Shown here piece by piece: positions 1-9,217 of a stretch of DNA of 64,000 bases. The notes beneath the pieces are model-generated. The model saw only the letters and a list, made by a program, of their open reading frames with translations. It ran no database searches and was not told the DNA's origin. Position 1 is the first letter of the stretch, and every line of letters begins with the position of its first letter. Source of the stretch: JAHBVL01 sp963712055 (GTDB lineage Bacteria; Chloroflexota; Chloroflexia; Thermomicrobiales; UBA6265); NCBI GenBank assembly GCA_963712055.1, contig CAVQGN010000002.1:62001-126000 (forward strand), read 5' to 3'. A program made the translations under genes and the position numbers.

Positions 1-1
1 T

Positions 2-646
2 CTATCGGCGTTCAATGACGAGCAACTGGTAAGAGCGGTTTTTTCGTCGCCGATACCGGTTGTCAGCGCGGTTGGTCATGAAACGGATTGGTCGCTAGTG
101 GATGAGGCTGCGGATCTACGCGCGCCCACGCCTTCAGCCGCCGCCGAACTCACGTCGCCTGACGTTCGCGGTTTGCTGGCGCTCATGCGCCGGGATCTGG
201 CTGACGGCCAGCTCGGTGCTCTCCGAGCGATTCAGTCTGAGCTGCTTTCGGTTTCGCGCCAACGCGATCGAATCGAGTTGGAGTTGACCGCCACGCTGGC
301 CGAAGGTGCGGAAAAACTGGGAGAACAGAATCGAAGAATTACTCGCGTTGCGGGACGTGTGCTGCATTCAAGGCAAGAACAGATTCATCATTTACGCCTC
401 CAATTGCACGCCCGAGGTCAGCACGTCAAGGAGTCTCGCGAACGGTCCCTCGCTGTTCTCGATTCAGTCCTGAAGGCTCTTGACCCTATGAACGTGTTGC
501 GCCGGGGATATGCGGCGGTCTACGATGTAGCGTCAGGTTCCCTGGTATCGAGTGTGGACCAGACCGCCCCCGGAGAAACGCTGGCAATCGAATTCCATGA
601 TGGTTCGATCGAATCACGTGTGGAGCACGTTCAACCGAAGACATAG
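2..646 (+). CDS. xseA: Exodeoxyribonuclease VII large subunit (C-terminal part, cut by window start)
   Basis: Large subunit of the XseA-XseB nuclease that degrades single-stranded DNA to acid-soluble oligonucleotides. The reading frame is open from base 2, so the N-terminal OB-fold is outside the window; 214 residues remain. The family signature is visible near the start: a segment reading PIPVVSAVGHETDW followed by DLRAPTPSAAAE, then a long helical coiled-coil region and a C-terminal segment containing RRGYAAVYD. The stop lies 11 bases before xseB, so the two subunits are clearly co-transcribed. Identification is firm from the conserved VGHETD and APTPSAAAE motifs. Confidence 0.96.
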   Translation, partial: LSAFNDEQLVRAVFSSPIPVVSAVGHETDWSLVDEAADLRAPTPSAAAELTSPDVRGLLALMRRDLADGQLGALRAIQSELLSVSRQRDRIELELTATLAEGAEKLGEQNRRITRVAGRVLHSRQEQIHHLRLQLHARGQHVKESRERSLAVLDSVLKALDPMNVLRRGYAAVYDVASGSLVSSVDQTAPGETLAIEFHDGSIESRVEHVQPKT

Positions 647-657
647 GGAATTGCACC

Positions 658-942
658 GTGGTCGAGAGTAAGCACACGCTGCCAACCGCCGAAGAACTGG
701 CCACCTGGGAAGCCCTTGCGCTCACCGGGAACTTTGAAGAATCGATGCGAGCACTCGACCGGATCGTGGCTCTTCTCGATGATGGCGGCTTACCACTTGA
801 GACCTCGGTTCGGTGTTTCGAAGTGGGAGCTCAGCTTTCGAACCGGTGCACGGTTCTGCTCGAACAAGCCCAGTTGAGGATTTCGACCATTGCCGAAGAT
901 GGCCTCTTGGTAGGGTCAGAGGTCGCCGATGACGTCGTCTGA
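658..942 (+). CDS. xseB: Exodeoxyribonuclease VII small subunit
   Basis: Small subunit of exonuclease VII, 94 residues, slightly longer than the usual 60-85 because of an N-terminal and a short C-terminal extension. The core FEESMRALDRIVALLDDGG, then LPLETSVRCFEVGAQL, is the standard XseB helical hairpin. Translation starts at GTG 658. The end overlaps the next gene's ATG (929) by 14 bases, indicating translational coupling. Its position directly after xseA supports the call. Confidence 0.93.
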   Translation: MVESKHTLPTAEELATWEALALTGNFEESMRALDRIVALLDDGGLPLETSVRCFEVGAQLSNRCTVLLEQAQLRISTIAEDGLLVGSEVADDVV

Positions 943-1987
943 ACGACCAGATCCAACCGAGTTCTCGGATGTGCTTCCCATCGGAAAGCTCTCCACCGAT
1001 GTCCTGCGTTCGATGCTGGATACCGTGTCGATTTCAGACGACGCCGTGCTCGTCGGTCCTGGCATCGGTCGTGACGCAGCCGTTATCGATCTAGGTGACC
1101 TCCTGCTGGTGCTCAAGACTGATCCGATCACCTTCGTGACCGATCAGGCCGCGCACTATTTGGTCAATGTCAACAGCAATGATCTCGCCTGCCTCGGAGT
1201 TGATCCGCGCTGGATGCTGGTTTCCGCCATGTTTCCGGCCGATACGACCACGATCGCGCACGTCTCGACGGTGTTCGCCGATCTCGAACATGCCTGCGCC
1301 GCGAATGGGATTGCTCTGGTCGGTGGGCATACCGAGGTTACTGCAGCTGTCTGTCAGCCGGTTTTGACGGGATTGCTGGCTGGGGTCGCGACTCCGTCCA
1401 CGCTGCTGATGCCAGGCAATGCATCACCTGGCGATCGGATAATCGTTGCTGGTCCCATCGCTACTGAAGGGACGACCATCCTTGCCCGTTCGTTCCGTGC
1501 AGAACTCGTCCCGGTCTTTGGCGCGGAGATGGTTGATCGAGCCGCGTCCTTTCTGACTGATCCTGGTATTTCCATCGGGAAGGCAGCTAAAACGCTGCGA
1601 GCGGCTTCAACGGTCACGGCAATGCATGATCCAACGGAGGGCGGGCTGGTAACCGGTATTCGCGAACTCGCCGAAGCCTCCAATTGTGGCGCCGTCATCA
1701 GCCGAGATTTGGTCCCGATTCATCCGGAAACTGCCGCTTTTGCCTCCTATTTCGGCATCGATCCGCTCGGCTTAATCGCCTCGGGCAGCCTGCTGGCGGC
1801 AGTAGCCCCCGATGCGGTTGCAACGGCTCTGGAGGCATTGAGTCAAGTCGGGATTGATGCATCTGTCATCGGCAAGCTTACCTCTCCCGAACGAGGTTTC
1901 AATCTCTCCGCGAAGGGGGCACCGGCCGAGTTTCCGGCATTTGAAGTCGACGAGTTAGCCCGACTGTTTGCGATTCGCCAGGGTTGA
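929..1987 (+). CDS. AIR synthase-fold protein (HypE/ThiL/PurM superfamily)
   Basis: A 352-residue member of the PurM/HypE/ThiL/SelD superfamily, which binds ATP at a dimer interface and activates an oxygen atom by phosphorylation. Visible motifs are GPGIGRDAAVIDLGD (about residues 43-57), TDPITF, the NSNDLACLG segment (about 82-90) and VGGHTEVT (about 135). These place it nearer HypE-like AIR synthase-related proteins than true ThiL. No hydrogenase or thiamine genes are nearby, so the substrate cannot be named. The ATG lies inside xseB, making this the third gene of an xseA-xseB operon. Confidence 0.75.
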   Translation: MTSSERPDPTEFSDVLPIGKLSTDVLRSMLDTVSISDDAVLVGPGIGRDAAVIDLGDLLLVLKTDPITFVTDQAAHYLVNVNSNDLACLGVDPRWMLVSAMFPADTTTIAHVSTVFADLEHACAANGIALVGGHTEVTAAVCQPVLTGLLAGVATPSTLLMPGNASPGDRIIVAGPIATEGTTILARSFRAELVPVFGAEMVDRAASFLTDPGISIGKAAKTLRAASTVTAMHDPTEGGLVTGIRELAEASNCGAVISRDLVPIHPETAAFASYFGIDPLGLIASGSLLAAVAPDAVATALEALSQVGIDASVIGKLTSPERGFNLSAKGAPAEFPAFEVDELARLFAIRQG

Positions 1988-2004
1988 CAGAGAGGACGTA
2001 TAGG

Positions 2005-2940
2005 ATGAAAGCACAGGTCGTAGCCAGCACGAACGGTGACGTTGGTATCGTGGCGTCAGTCGAAGTACTGCGCGGAGGGGGATCGGCGCTGGAGGCGGTT
2101 CTGGCCGGTTTGCGCGCAGTCGAAGCAAATCCCGATGATCACAGCGTCGGGTATTCCGGGTTGCCAAACATGCTCGGCGAGGTCGAACTCGACGCCAGTG
2201 TGATGGTTGGCGCAGGCCGGCGAGCGGGTTCCGTAGCGGCCGTGAAGAACTACCAGGAAGCGGGCGATCTTGCTGCGGTCGTGATGGAGCATTTGCCACA
2301 TGTGCTCATCGCCGGCGAAGGCGCAGCCAGGCTAGCCGCAGAGTCTGGTTTTCAATCACGCAACCTTCTCTCGCCCGCATCGGAAGCAGTCTGGAAATCT
2401 CGCTTGAGCAATGATGACGAGGACCCGCGCTACGACCGCTATATGGAGAAGATGCGAGAGATCGTCGCGAGCGTCAGTTCAGACCCACAATTGGTCGAAC
2501 CGCCGCATGGAACGGTCAACTTCCTCTGTCAGGACCGTGAAGGTCGTTTGGCCAGCGGCGTCAGCACCTCTGGCTGGGCCTGGAAGTATCCGGGGCGCGT
2601 TGGTGATTCCCCGATCATTGGGGCAGGAAATTACTGCGACGATCGCTATGGCGCCGCAGCCTGCACCGGTCGCGGGGAGATGGCGCAGCGCGCGCTCACT
2701 GCCCACTCGGTTGTGACCAATATGAAGTTCGGGATGTCGATCGAAGAGGCCGTGGCCGATGCACTGCTCGACCTGCGCACCCTCGACGATCCGTTTGCCA
2801 GCGAGATGAACATCGTTGCGTTGAGCGCTGCTGGCATGCCCTGGGCTGGTTCGACTGCTCAGAAAAAAACGTTCATTGTGATGGACGAGGAGATGCAGAC
2901 CTGGGACGAACGCCCGAGAGCGATCGTCCCATTGTCCTGA
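2005..2940 (+). CDS. N4-(beta-N-acetylglucosaminyl)-L-asparaginase family Ntn hydrolase
   Basis: A 311-residue isoaspartyl peptidase/glycosylasparaginase-type Ntn hydrolase. Such enzymes self-cleave before a threonine, which then becomes the catalytic nucleophile. Here the cleavage site is HGT-VNFL, giving Thr170 as the predicted nucleophile, followed by LASGVSTSGWAWK and the GAGNYCDD and CTGRGE segments typical of the family. I chose ATG 2005 because AGAGGA lies about 9 bases upstream; an in-frame TTG at 1984 would add seven residues and overlap the preceding stop. Family assignment is firm; whether the substrate is a glycosylated asparagine or an isoaspartyl peptide is not decided by sequence. 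Confidence 0.85.
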   Translation: MKAQVVASTNGDVGIVASVEVLRGGGSALEAVLAGLRAVEANPDDHSVGYSGLPNMLGEVELDASVMVGAGRRAGSVAAVKNYQEAGDLAAVVMEHLPHVLIAGEGAARLAAESGFQSRNLLSPASEAVWKSRLSNDDEDPRYDRYMEKMREIVASVSSDPQLVEPPHGTVNFLCQDREGRLASGVSTSGWAWKYPGRVGDSPIIGAGNYCDDRYGAAACTGRGEMAQRALTAHSVVTNMKFGMSIEEAVADALLDLRTLDDPFASEMNIVALSAAGMPWAGSTAQKKTFIVMDEEMQTWDERPRAIVPLS

Positions 2941-2971
2941 CCTTACGGAATCCAGCGTATCGGTGCTTTGC

Positions 2972-4504
2972 CTAGACCTCTTTGTTGAGGGTGGCGAGGA
3001 ATTCCTCGTTGCTGCCAGTCTTGGCCAGGCGACCAAGAAGCAACTCGGTGCCTTCAGATCCACCGAGCATCGAAACCATTCGCCGCATAGTCCAAACCTG
3101 CCTCAGGGTGGCGTCGTCGAGCAGCAGTTCCTCGCGACGCGTACCAGAGCGCTGGATATCGATCGATGGGTAAATCCGCCGTTCGGCGAGTTTGCGATCG
3201 AGATGAAGTTCCATGTTGCCCGTGCCCTTGAATTCTTCGTAGATGACATCGTCCATCCGGCTGCCGGTGTCGACGAGACAGGTCGCGACAATTGTCAGAC
3301 TGCCACCGCCTTCGATGTTCCGGGCCGCTCCGAAGAAGCGTTTAGGCGGATAGAGGGCGACGGGATCGATACCACCGGAGAGCGTTCTACCGCTGGGTGG
3401 CACGGCAAGATTGTATGCGCGCGCAAGACGCGTAATCGAGTCTAGAAGGATGACAACGTCTTTCCCCCCTTCGACAAGGCGTTTCGCTCGCTCAAGGGCC
3501 ATTTCTGCGACCTTGGTGTGGTCTTCCACCGGCTCATCAAACGTCGAGGAGATGACTTCGCCGTCCACCGAGCGGCGCATGTCAGTCACTTCTTCAGGTC
3601 GCTCACCAATAAGACAGACCATCAGGTGGACATCAGGGTTGTTCGATGAAACGCCGTTGGCGATCGCTTTGAGCAGCAGTGTCTTGCCAGCTTTCGGAGG
3701 CGAAACGATCAGCCCACGCTGCCCGCGGCCGATTGGCGCAACCAGATTGAGGATTCGGGTCGAAAGAATGTTGGCTTCGGTTTCGAGATCGATCATTTCG
3801 AGCGGGAAGATCGGCGTGAGCTTGTCGAAGGAGGGTCGTTTTCTGGCGGTTTCAGGATCGACGCCATTGACCGCTTCGACCCGGAGAAGACTGAAAAACT
3901 TTTCGTTGTCTTTGGGTGGTCGGACCTGACCAGAAACCCGGTCGCCCGTGCGCAGGCCGAAGCGCCGGATTTGCGATTGTGAGACATAGATGTCGTCTGC
4001 GCCGGGAAGCAAGCGTGGGCCGCGAAGAAATCCGAATCCATCCTCGATGATCTCGAGAATACCGTCCCCAAAAATCAGGCCGTCACGTTCGGTGCGGGCC
4101 TGGAGCAAACGGATGATGAGATCAGGCTGGGTCATTCGGGTGTAACCCTGCAACTCATATTCGCGGGCAAACTCATGCAAGCCTTCGATAGGCATATTCT
4201 CGAGCTCGGCGACGATCAAGGGCGGACCGCTTGGGCGGGGTGGAATCTGCTGCTCGTCCGCACCCCGTTGCTGAGACTGTGGACGATTGCGCCCGTCTCC
4301 CTTCCCTTGGCGACCTCGACGAGCGTTCCGTGAGGGCCTTGCGGACCGTGAGTCATCCACGGAGCCAGTGTCCGACCGCGTGGCAGGTGTCTCGGAGCCA
4401 TTCATCGAAGAGGAATCCCTGTGGGTTTCCAACTGATCACCGTTCGCACTGACAACTCCTGCGGAAGCACCAGTTTCCAGGGTCTCAGTTCGCTCGTCTA
4501 TCAT
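2972..4504 (-). CDS. rho: Transcription termination factor Rho
   Basis: Hexameric RNA-dependent ATPase that terminates transcription. The 510-residue protein has a polar N-terminal extension (about residues 1-95, rich in Arg, Ser, Gly, Asn), a Rho_N-like helical segment, the cold-shock-like RNA-binding domain (about 143-210, DGFGFLR) and the ATPase core. Walker A is SPPKAGKT (268-275), followed by RRSVDGEVISSTFDEP and LDSITRLARAYN. Insertions N-terminal to the RNA-binding domain are common in Actinobacteria and related lineages. It is convergent with the asparaginase gene, 31 bases apart. Confidence 0.98.
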   Translation of the reverse strand: MIDERTETLETGASAGVVSANGDQLETHRDSSSMNGSETPATRSDTGSVDDSRSARPSRNARRGRQGKGDGRNRPQSQQRGADEQQIPPRPSGPPLIVAELENMPIEGLHEFAREYELQGYTRMTQPDLIIRLLQARTERDGLIFGDGILEIIEDGFGFLRGPRLLPGADDIYVSQSQIRRFGLRTGDRVSGQVRPPKDNEKFFSLLRVEAVNGVDPETARKRPSFDKLTPIFPLEMIDLETEANILSTRILNLVAPIGRGQRGLIVSPPKAGKTLLLKAIANGVSSNNPDVHLMVCLIGERPEEVTDMRRSVDGEVISSTFDEPVEDHTKVAEMALERAKRLVEGGKDVVILLDSITRLARAYNLAVPPSGRTLSGGIDPVALYPPKRFFGAARNIEGGGSLTIVATCLVDTGSRMDDVIYEEFKGTGNMELHLDRKLAERRIYPSIDIQRSGTRREELLLDDATLRQVWTMRRMVSMLGGSEGTELLLGRLAKTGSNEEFLATLNKEV

Positions 4505-4942
4505 CTAGGTTTCTCCGTAATTTCCGGCTGATTCAAAGGATTCCCTATAGGTTTTGGGTTGCGGGCGGCGATGAAAACTCGGGGACTCACGGGCAGCATC
4601 AATCTCTACTGTCAAACCACACGCGAAACATCTATGAGGACGTCGTTCTGGAATCCGCTGGCGCTCGATTCAAACCGCGAGGTGCACCTGTCTCGTGGTT
4701 CCGGAGCAGACTGCAACGACAATGTTGAGCAAATCTCCGAACTGGAATCCGCACACAGGCTGAGGCGTCTAGTGCCCGTCGGATAGTTGTAACATAGCAC
4801 CATGATTGCAATCGCGTCAAATCAAGGCCGGTCGAAGGCGACTGGAGCCCGTGGAGTTTGGCTGAGGAACTTGCATCGCGATTGACGATCATCGAACAGT
4901 CGTTGGACACTACGGCATGTTGCCGCGCGTAGAATCCGTTGC
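4505..4942. other. Intergenic region: rho leader and upstream of tRNA
   Basis: A 438-base gap holding the minus-strand leader of rho and, at its right end, the promoter of the tRNA. TAGAAT at 4930-4935, 7 bases before the tRNA, is a plausible -10 box; the best -35 candidate (TTGGAC, 4903-4908) is 21 bases away and too far to be convincing. Short open frames here lack start signals and look non-coding. I see no recognisable riboswitch. Confidence 0.5.
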
Positions 4943-5014
4943 GGGCCTGTAGCTCAGTGGCAGAGCACGGGGCTCATAACCCCAGGGTCGCAGGTTCGAA
5001 TCCTGCCGGGCCCA
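4943..5014 (+). tRNA. tRNA with CAU anticodon (Met or Ile2)
   Basis: Full cloverleaf: acceptor GGGCCTG pairs with CGGGCCC, D-arm GCTC/GAGC, anticodon loop CTCATAA, T-arm GCAGG-TTCGAAT-CCTGC, discriminator A. CCA is not encoded. The anticodon stem has the three G-C pairs seen in initiators, but G1-C72 is paired and the D-stem has C11-G24, both elongator features. Position 27-43 (C-A) is unpaired. Elongator Met and lysidine-modified Ile2 cannot be separated by eye. Confidence 0.93.
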
Positions 5015-5117
5015 CCCGCTCCGCTGAATCCGATAGACTAGCGGCATCTGCTTCAACCACGCCTCGCGTTGCAACCAGACTTAGCAAGGAGTCATTTCCC
5101 TGAAGGCGCTCGATAAA

Positions 5118-5483
5118 ATGGCACAAACCGCAGATCTTGAAACGGTCCGTGATCTAGCTCATCACATTGCCGCAATTCTGACCGAAACTCCGGCTGCTGA
5201 AACTGTGATCCTCGACATCCATGAGATATCCTCGATTGCCGACTATTTCGTGATCTGCTCGGGAGAAAACGAGCGGCAACTCAGGGCGATCGCGGAAACA
5301 ATAGACGAAGAACTCGGGCAACGCGGAAGTACGCCCTTGCGAATGGAAGGCGACGCTTCATCAGGGTGGATCCTGATGGACTACGGTGATGTTGTGGTTC
5401 ATGTCTTTGACAACGCTCAGCGATCGTTTTATAAGATCGAGGACGCGTGGGCAGAAGCGCCACGCCTGCTGAGCATTCAGTAG
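5118..5483 (+). CDS. rsfS: Ribosomal silencing factor RsfS (Iojap/YbeB)
   Basis: A 121-residue RsfS. The family binds ribosomal protein uL14 and blocks subunit joining when nutrients are short. The conserved central block is intact: ILDIHEISSIADYFVICSG, then ERQLRAIAE, RMEGDASSGWILMDYGDVVVHVF and RSFYKIEDAW. Length matches the family (about 105-135). The ATG at 5118 is the first of the frame with a normal N-terminus. It is followed after 38 bases by a small membrane protein on the same strand. Confidence 0.96.
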   Translation: MAQTADLETVRDLAHHIAAILTETPAAETVILDIHEISSIADYFVICSGENERQLRAIAETIDEELGQRGSTPLRMEGDASSGWILMDYGDVVVHVFDNAQRSFYKIEDAWAEAPRLLSIQ

Positions 5484-5521
5484 CACTTGACCAGCAGCTC
5501 GATAAAGAGTGATGTCGCCTT

Positions 5522-5734
5522 ATGAAGCAGAACACGACGGATACTGCAGTTCACCCTGACGATCAGGATGCCGTGGGGCCATTCCTTGTCGGAGCGCTTG
5601 TAGGCGTTCTGCTGGGCGCATTTCTTGGAGCGGTGGCCGCTCGTCGTGCGCCAGATTCAGTCGCCGGCGCCATCGCCCGGGTTCCAGGGAAAAAACCGAA
5701 CGATGAACCGCGGTTCGAACTCCTACTCCAGTAG
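5522..5734 (+). CDS. Small single-pass membrane protein, unknown function
   Basis: A 70-residue protein with a polar N-terminus, one Gly/Ala/Val-rich transmembrane segment (about residues 20-40, with GALVGVLLGAFLGAV) and a basic tail. Glycine-zipper spacing in the helix is reminiscent of YtxH-like small membrane proteins, but the sequence is too short to assign. AAAGAG upstream is a weak ribosome binding site. Its 3' end overlaps the convergent glycosyltransferase gene by 12 bases. I regard it as probably real because of its clean hydrophobic profile and operon-like spacing after rsfS. Confidence 0.55.
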   Translation: MKQNTTDTAVHPDDQDAVGPFLVGALVGVLLGAFLGAVAARRAPDSVAGAIARVPGKKPNDEPRFELLLQ

Positions 5735-6799
5735 GTCCAGGTCAGTATCACTAGCTCCCCTCCCCAGTTGAATCACTGAAAGCAGCAATACCCCGGCCAG
5801 CAGCAGCAGAGCGAGCAACTTTGAGGTGCGGTTAGGCAGCACGAGGGCCAGTACACCGAATATGAGTGAAATGCCAGCGATGGTCAGCACAATGCGAGAC
5901 ACCGACCATCCTCGCTCGAGCAACCGGTGATGCAGATGGCTGGTGTCGCCAGCTGTGACCGAAGCACCGGTCGTCCAGCGTCGACCAATCACCCAGGCGG
6001 TATCGAGCAAAGGTAAGCCAAGCACCAGCAAAGCCAAAGCGAGTTTCGCTCCGCCAATGATAGAAATTGCAGCGAGCAAGAACCCGATCAGGTTCGATCC
6101 TGAGTCACCGAGCATGATCCGGGCCGGATGCCAGTTGAACGGCAGAAACCCAATCACCGCTGCCACCACCACGAGCGGCAGGAGCGAGATAGTGAATTGC
6201 GGATCATTGCGCGGCCAGAAATAAGTATGCAGAAACAGAACCGACCCGGCGACAAGGGCCAGCGAACCGGCAAGGCCGTCAACTCCATCGATCCAGTTGA
6301 TGGCGTTCATCATGCCGACGAACCAGAGAAACGTAAAAGGGATAGCGACCCAAAGCGGGATCTCGATTTGGCCTGCGATCGGAACATTGAACTGGTCGAT
6401 GGTCAGCCCGTGTGAAGCGCCCCGCAGCCGGGGCAATATGACGATCGCAGCCGCACCAATCTGAATCATCAGTTTGGTCCACGGGGACATGCCGACCGCG
6501 TCATCGACCACGAGTACGAAGCAGACGAGCGCCGCAGCGATACAGAGGAGTCCAACGCGTTCCGTTTCACTCGCGAAACGGTTCACTGGCAGCGTGAAAC
6601 TCAGGCCAATCCCAACCAAGAACGCAATCGCGATTGCAGGCCCACCGAACCGGGGTACACCCCTTTCCGGCCCTCGCGACCGCGAAGCCTGGTCGATGAT
6701 GCCGAGCCGGTGACCGAGTCCGATCGACCGGTACACCAGAAAGGCCGACAGCGGAGCGACAAGCACGAAGAGGATAACTGCGATCGCCGCGTTACTCAT
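5723..6799 (-). CDS. MraY/WecA-type undecaprenyl-phosphate sugar-1-phosphate transferase
   Basis: A 358-residue polytopic membrane enzyme of glycosyltransferase family 4, transferring a sugar phosphate (usually GlcNAc-1-P) from UDP-sugar to undecaprenyl phosphate for cell-wall or surface polymer synthesis. Diagnostic motifs: VVDDAVGMSPW (about 98-107), NWIDGVDGLAGS (168-179), MLGDSGSNLIGF (229-240) and a late HLHHRLLERG. These match WecA/TagO more than MraY, because no MraY-type UDP-MurNAc-pentapeptide motif or mur genes are nearby. About ten hydrophobic segments are visible. Confidence 0.88.
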   Translation of the reverse strand: MSNAAIAVILFVLVAPLSAFLVYRSIGLGHRLGIIDQASRSRGPERGVPRFGGPAIAIAFLVGIGLSFTLPVNRFASETERVGLLCIAAALVCFVLVVDDAVGMSPWTKLMIQIGAAAIVILPRLRGASHGLTIDQFNVPIAGQIEIPLWVAIPFTFLWFVGMMNAINWIDGVDGLAGSLALVAGSVLFLHTYFWPRNDPQFTISLLPLVVVAAVIGFLPFNWHPARIMLGDSGSNLIGFLLAAISIIGGAKLALALLVLGLPLLDTAWVIGRRWTTGASVTAGDTSHLHHRLLERGWSVSRIVLTIAGISLIFGVLALVLPNRTSKLLALLLLAGVLLLSVIQLGRGASDTDLDLLE

Positions 6800-6847
6800 G
6801 GTCGGTCTGGACGTTCATGCTCCGATGATCCGTCCTATTCTGACGTG

Positions 6848-8101
6848 TCAGGCTAGACCGGGAATCCGGAACGCATCCGCCAGTTCACGAACGGTTGCCT
6901 TGACTCGATCGCCGATCTCCACGTTTTCCGGGTCGCCGAGAACATCAGCGATCAAGTGGGCGACGGTGCGGGACTGTTCTTCCTGGAAACCACGGGTCGT
7001 CAACGCCGGTGTTCCGATGCGGATGCCGCTTGTTTGCGTTGGTGGGCGCTGATCGCCGGGTATTGTGTTTTTGTTCACGGTGATGCCGAGCGAATCGAGA
7101 ACGGTTTCCGCCTGTTTCCCGGTCAACCCAATCGCGCTGACATCGACCAGCATGAGATGGGTATCAGTTCCTCCGGAAATCACCGGCAACCCGCGGTCGA
7201 TAAAGACCTCCGCCATCGCCTGTGCATTTGAAATCACCTGGGCTGCGTAGATCTTGAACTCAGGTTCGAGTGCTTCGCCAAACGCGACGGCTTTGCCAGC
7301 AATAACGTGCATCAGCGGCCCACCCTGGAAGCCAGGGAAGATCGACTTGTCGATCGCTTTCGCGTTCTCTTGAGAGGTCAGAATCATGCCGCCGCGTGGT
7401 CCGCGGAGGGTCTTGTGGGTAGTGGTCATCGTCACATCTGCGTGCGCAATCGGAGACGGATGGAGCCCGGCGGCGATCAGTCCTGCCGGATGGGCGATAT
7501 CGGCGAACAGCACCGCCCCAACCTCATCTGCAATCTGACGAAAACGGTCGTACTCGATCATCCGACTGTACGCGCTGGCCCCGGCAATGATGGCGGCAGG
7601 CCGGACATCTTTTGCTCGTTCGAGCACGGTTTCGTAGTTGATGAGGCCAGTTTCCTGATCGACACCGTAGAAGTGTGCTTCGAAGAGCCGGCCGGAAAAG
7701 TTGACTCCGAGTCCGTGCGTCAGGTGACCTCCTTCCTGCAAACTCAGTCCTAGGATGCGGTCGCCAGCATTGATGAATGCGAAATAGGATGCGATGTTGG
7801 CATTGGCGCCGGAGTGGGGTTGCACATTCGCGTGCTCAGCGGCGAAGAGCTGTTTGGCGCGGTCGCGAGCGAAAACTTCGACTTCGTCTACAAACTCGCA
7901 GCCGCCATAATAGCGCTTGCCCGGATAGCCTTCAGCATATTTGTTGGTCAGAACACTGCCAACAGTATCCAGAACCGCTTTGCTCACAAAGTTCTCCGAC
8001 GCGATGAGCTCGAGACCCGTCCGTTGACGCTCAACCTCCCGTTGGATCGCCGCTGCGACCGCAGGATCGCTTGTCGTTAGTTCCATGACGGAGGACACCA
8101 T
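6848..8101 (-). CDS. glyA: Serine hydroxymethyltransferase
   Basis: PLP enzyme interconverting serine and glycine while charging tetrahydrofolate with a one-carbon unit. With the start at 8101 the protein has 417 residues, the normal bacterial length. Motifs: ELIASENFVS (31-40), NKYAEGYPGKRYYGG (53-67) and the PLP lysine Lys230 in TTTHKTLRGPRGG. The frame stays open upstream to 8521, but that extension resembles nothing and would cross into the galE leader; ATG 8158 and ATG 8086 are alternative starts. It functionally complements the gcv and pur genes downstream. Confidence 0.96.
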   Translation of the reverse strand: MVSSVMELTTSDPAVAAAIQREVERQRTGLELIASENFVSKAVLDTVGSVLTNKYAEGYPGKRYYGGCEFVDEVEVFARDRAKQLFAAEHANVQPHSGANANIASYFAFINAGDRILGLSLQEGGHLTHGLGVNFSGRLFEAHFYGVDQETGLINYETVLERAKDVRPAAIIAGASAYSRMIEYDRFRQIADEVGAVLFADIAHPAGLIAAGLHPSPIAHADVTMTTTHKTLRGPRGGMILTSQENAKAIDKSIFPGFQGGPLMHVIAGKAVAFGEALEPEFKIYAAQVISNAQAMAEVFIDRGLPVISGGTDTHLMLVDVSAIGLTGKQAETVLDSLGITVNKNTIPGDQRPPTQTSGIRIGTPALTTRGFQEEQSRTVAHLIADVLGDPENVEIGDRVKATVRELADAFRIPGLA

Positions 8102-8227
8102 CGTTGCATCACTTTCTCGAATAGCTGGGATCAGGTTCCGCCTCAGGTCGCCGCTCATTGTACCATCGGTGTAACTGGGTCCTGACCATCTGGCACAGGA
8201 GTGTTTTCGCGTTGCAGGAGCATTGTC

Positions 8228-9205
8228 ATGAAGGTTCTGGTCACCGGTGGCGCAGGGTATGTGGGCAGCGTGGCAGTTGAATTGCTTTGCCAAGGTGGGC
8301 ACGATGTCGTCGTCGTCGACAATCTGGTGAACGGTCATCGCAGAGCCATTGCAACCGATTGCGAGTTTCACCAGGTCGACCTGCGAGACGCCGACCGAGT
8401 GCTCACAACGGTCCAGGGCACACGTCCTGATGCGGTGCTGCATTTCTCGGCGCTGACGATCGTGCCGGATTCGGTCGCCCGGCCGAACGATTACTTCGCC
8501 GTAAACACTGTCGGCACCCATAACTTGCTGACCGCTATGTTGTCCTGCGACATCGATCGGATCGTTTTCTCGTCGACTGCAGCGGTCTACGGGCAGCCGG
8601 ACGAATCTCCGGTGAAGGAAAGTGCCCCGACCCGCCCGATCTCCCCGTATGGAGAATCCAAACTCATGGTCGAACAGATGCTCAACTCGTATCGATCAGC
8701 ATATGGACTCAAATCTGTAGCGTTGCGTTATTTCAATGTTTCCGGGGCGACCTATGAGCATGGCGAGGACCACCACCCGGAAACGCATCTGATTCCGTCG
8801 GCGATTTTTGCAGCAATGGGTCGTCGTGAACCGCTCCGGTTGTTCGGAACAGATTACGACACTCCTGATGGAACAGCGATTCGTGATTATGTCCACATTG
8901 TGGATCTGGTCGAAGCGCATCTGGCCGCTCTAGTTCGACTCGATACGGTGGCTGGCGCGATCAATCTCGGAGCAGGAACGGGAACCAGCGTGGCGGCGGT
9001 GCTCGATGCCGTGCAACGGGTGTCAGGCATCGAGGTTCCGGTTATTCGCGAACCGCGACGAGCGGGAGATCCACCCGAACTCGTGGCAGATATCAGCCAT
9101 GCGAAAGCAGTGCTCGAGTGGGAACCAACCCGGTCGCGGATCGATGAAATCGTCGAGCAGGCATGGTCCTGGCACTCGCGCTTTCCCGATGGCTACGGTG
9201 ATTGA
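8228..9205 (+). CDS. galE: UDP-glucose 4-epimerase
   Basis: Extended short-chain dehydrogenase, 325 residues, interconverting UDP-glucose and UDP-galactose. The NAD-binding motif VTGGAGYVG is at residues 5-13, the catalytic serine region FSSTAAVYG at 114-122 and the YxxxK pair is Tyr141/Lys145. ALRYFNVSGA and GTAIRDYVHIVDL are typical GalE segments. ATG 8228 is chosen because CAGGAG ends 7 bases upstream. The gene converges on der with only 12 bases between stops. Confidence 0.92.
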   Translation: MKVLVTGGAGYVGSVAVELLCQGGHDVVVVDNLVNGHRRAIATDCEFHQVDLRDADRVLTTVQGTRPDAVLHFSALTIVPDSVARPNDYFAVNTVGTHNLLTAMLSCDIDRIVFSSTAAVYGQPDESPVKESAPTRPISPYGESKLMVEQMLNSYRSAYGLKSVALRYFNVSGATYEHGEDHHPETHLIPSAIFAAMGRREPLRLFGTDYDTPDGTAIRDYVHIVDLVEAHLAALVRLDTVAGAINLGAGTGTSVAAVLDAVQRVSGIEVPVIREPRRAGDPPELVADISHAKAVLEWEPTRSRIDEIVEQAWSWHSRFPDGYGD

Positions 9206-9217
9206 TCACCCTGAGAA

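Noticed and set aside
8102..8521. N-terminal extension of the glyA frame
   Set aside because: No SHMT family similarity, overlaps the galE leader and start; normal SHMT length is reached from 8101.
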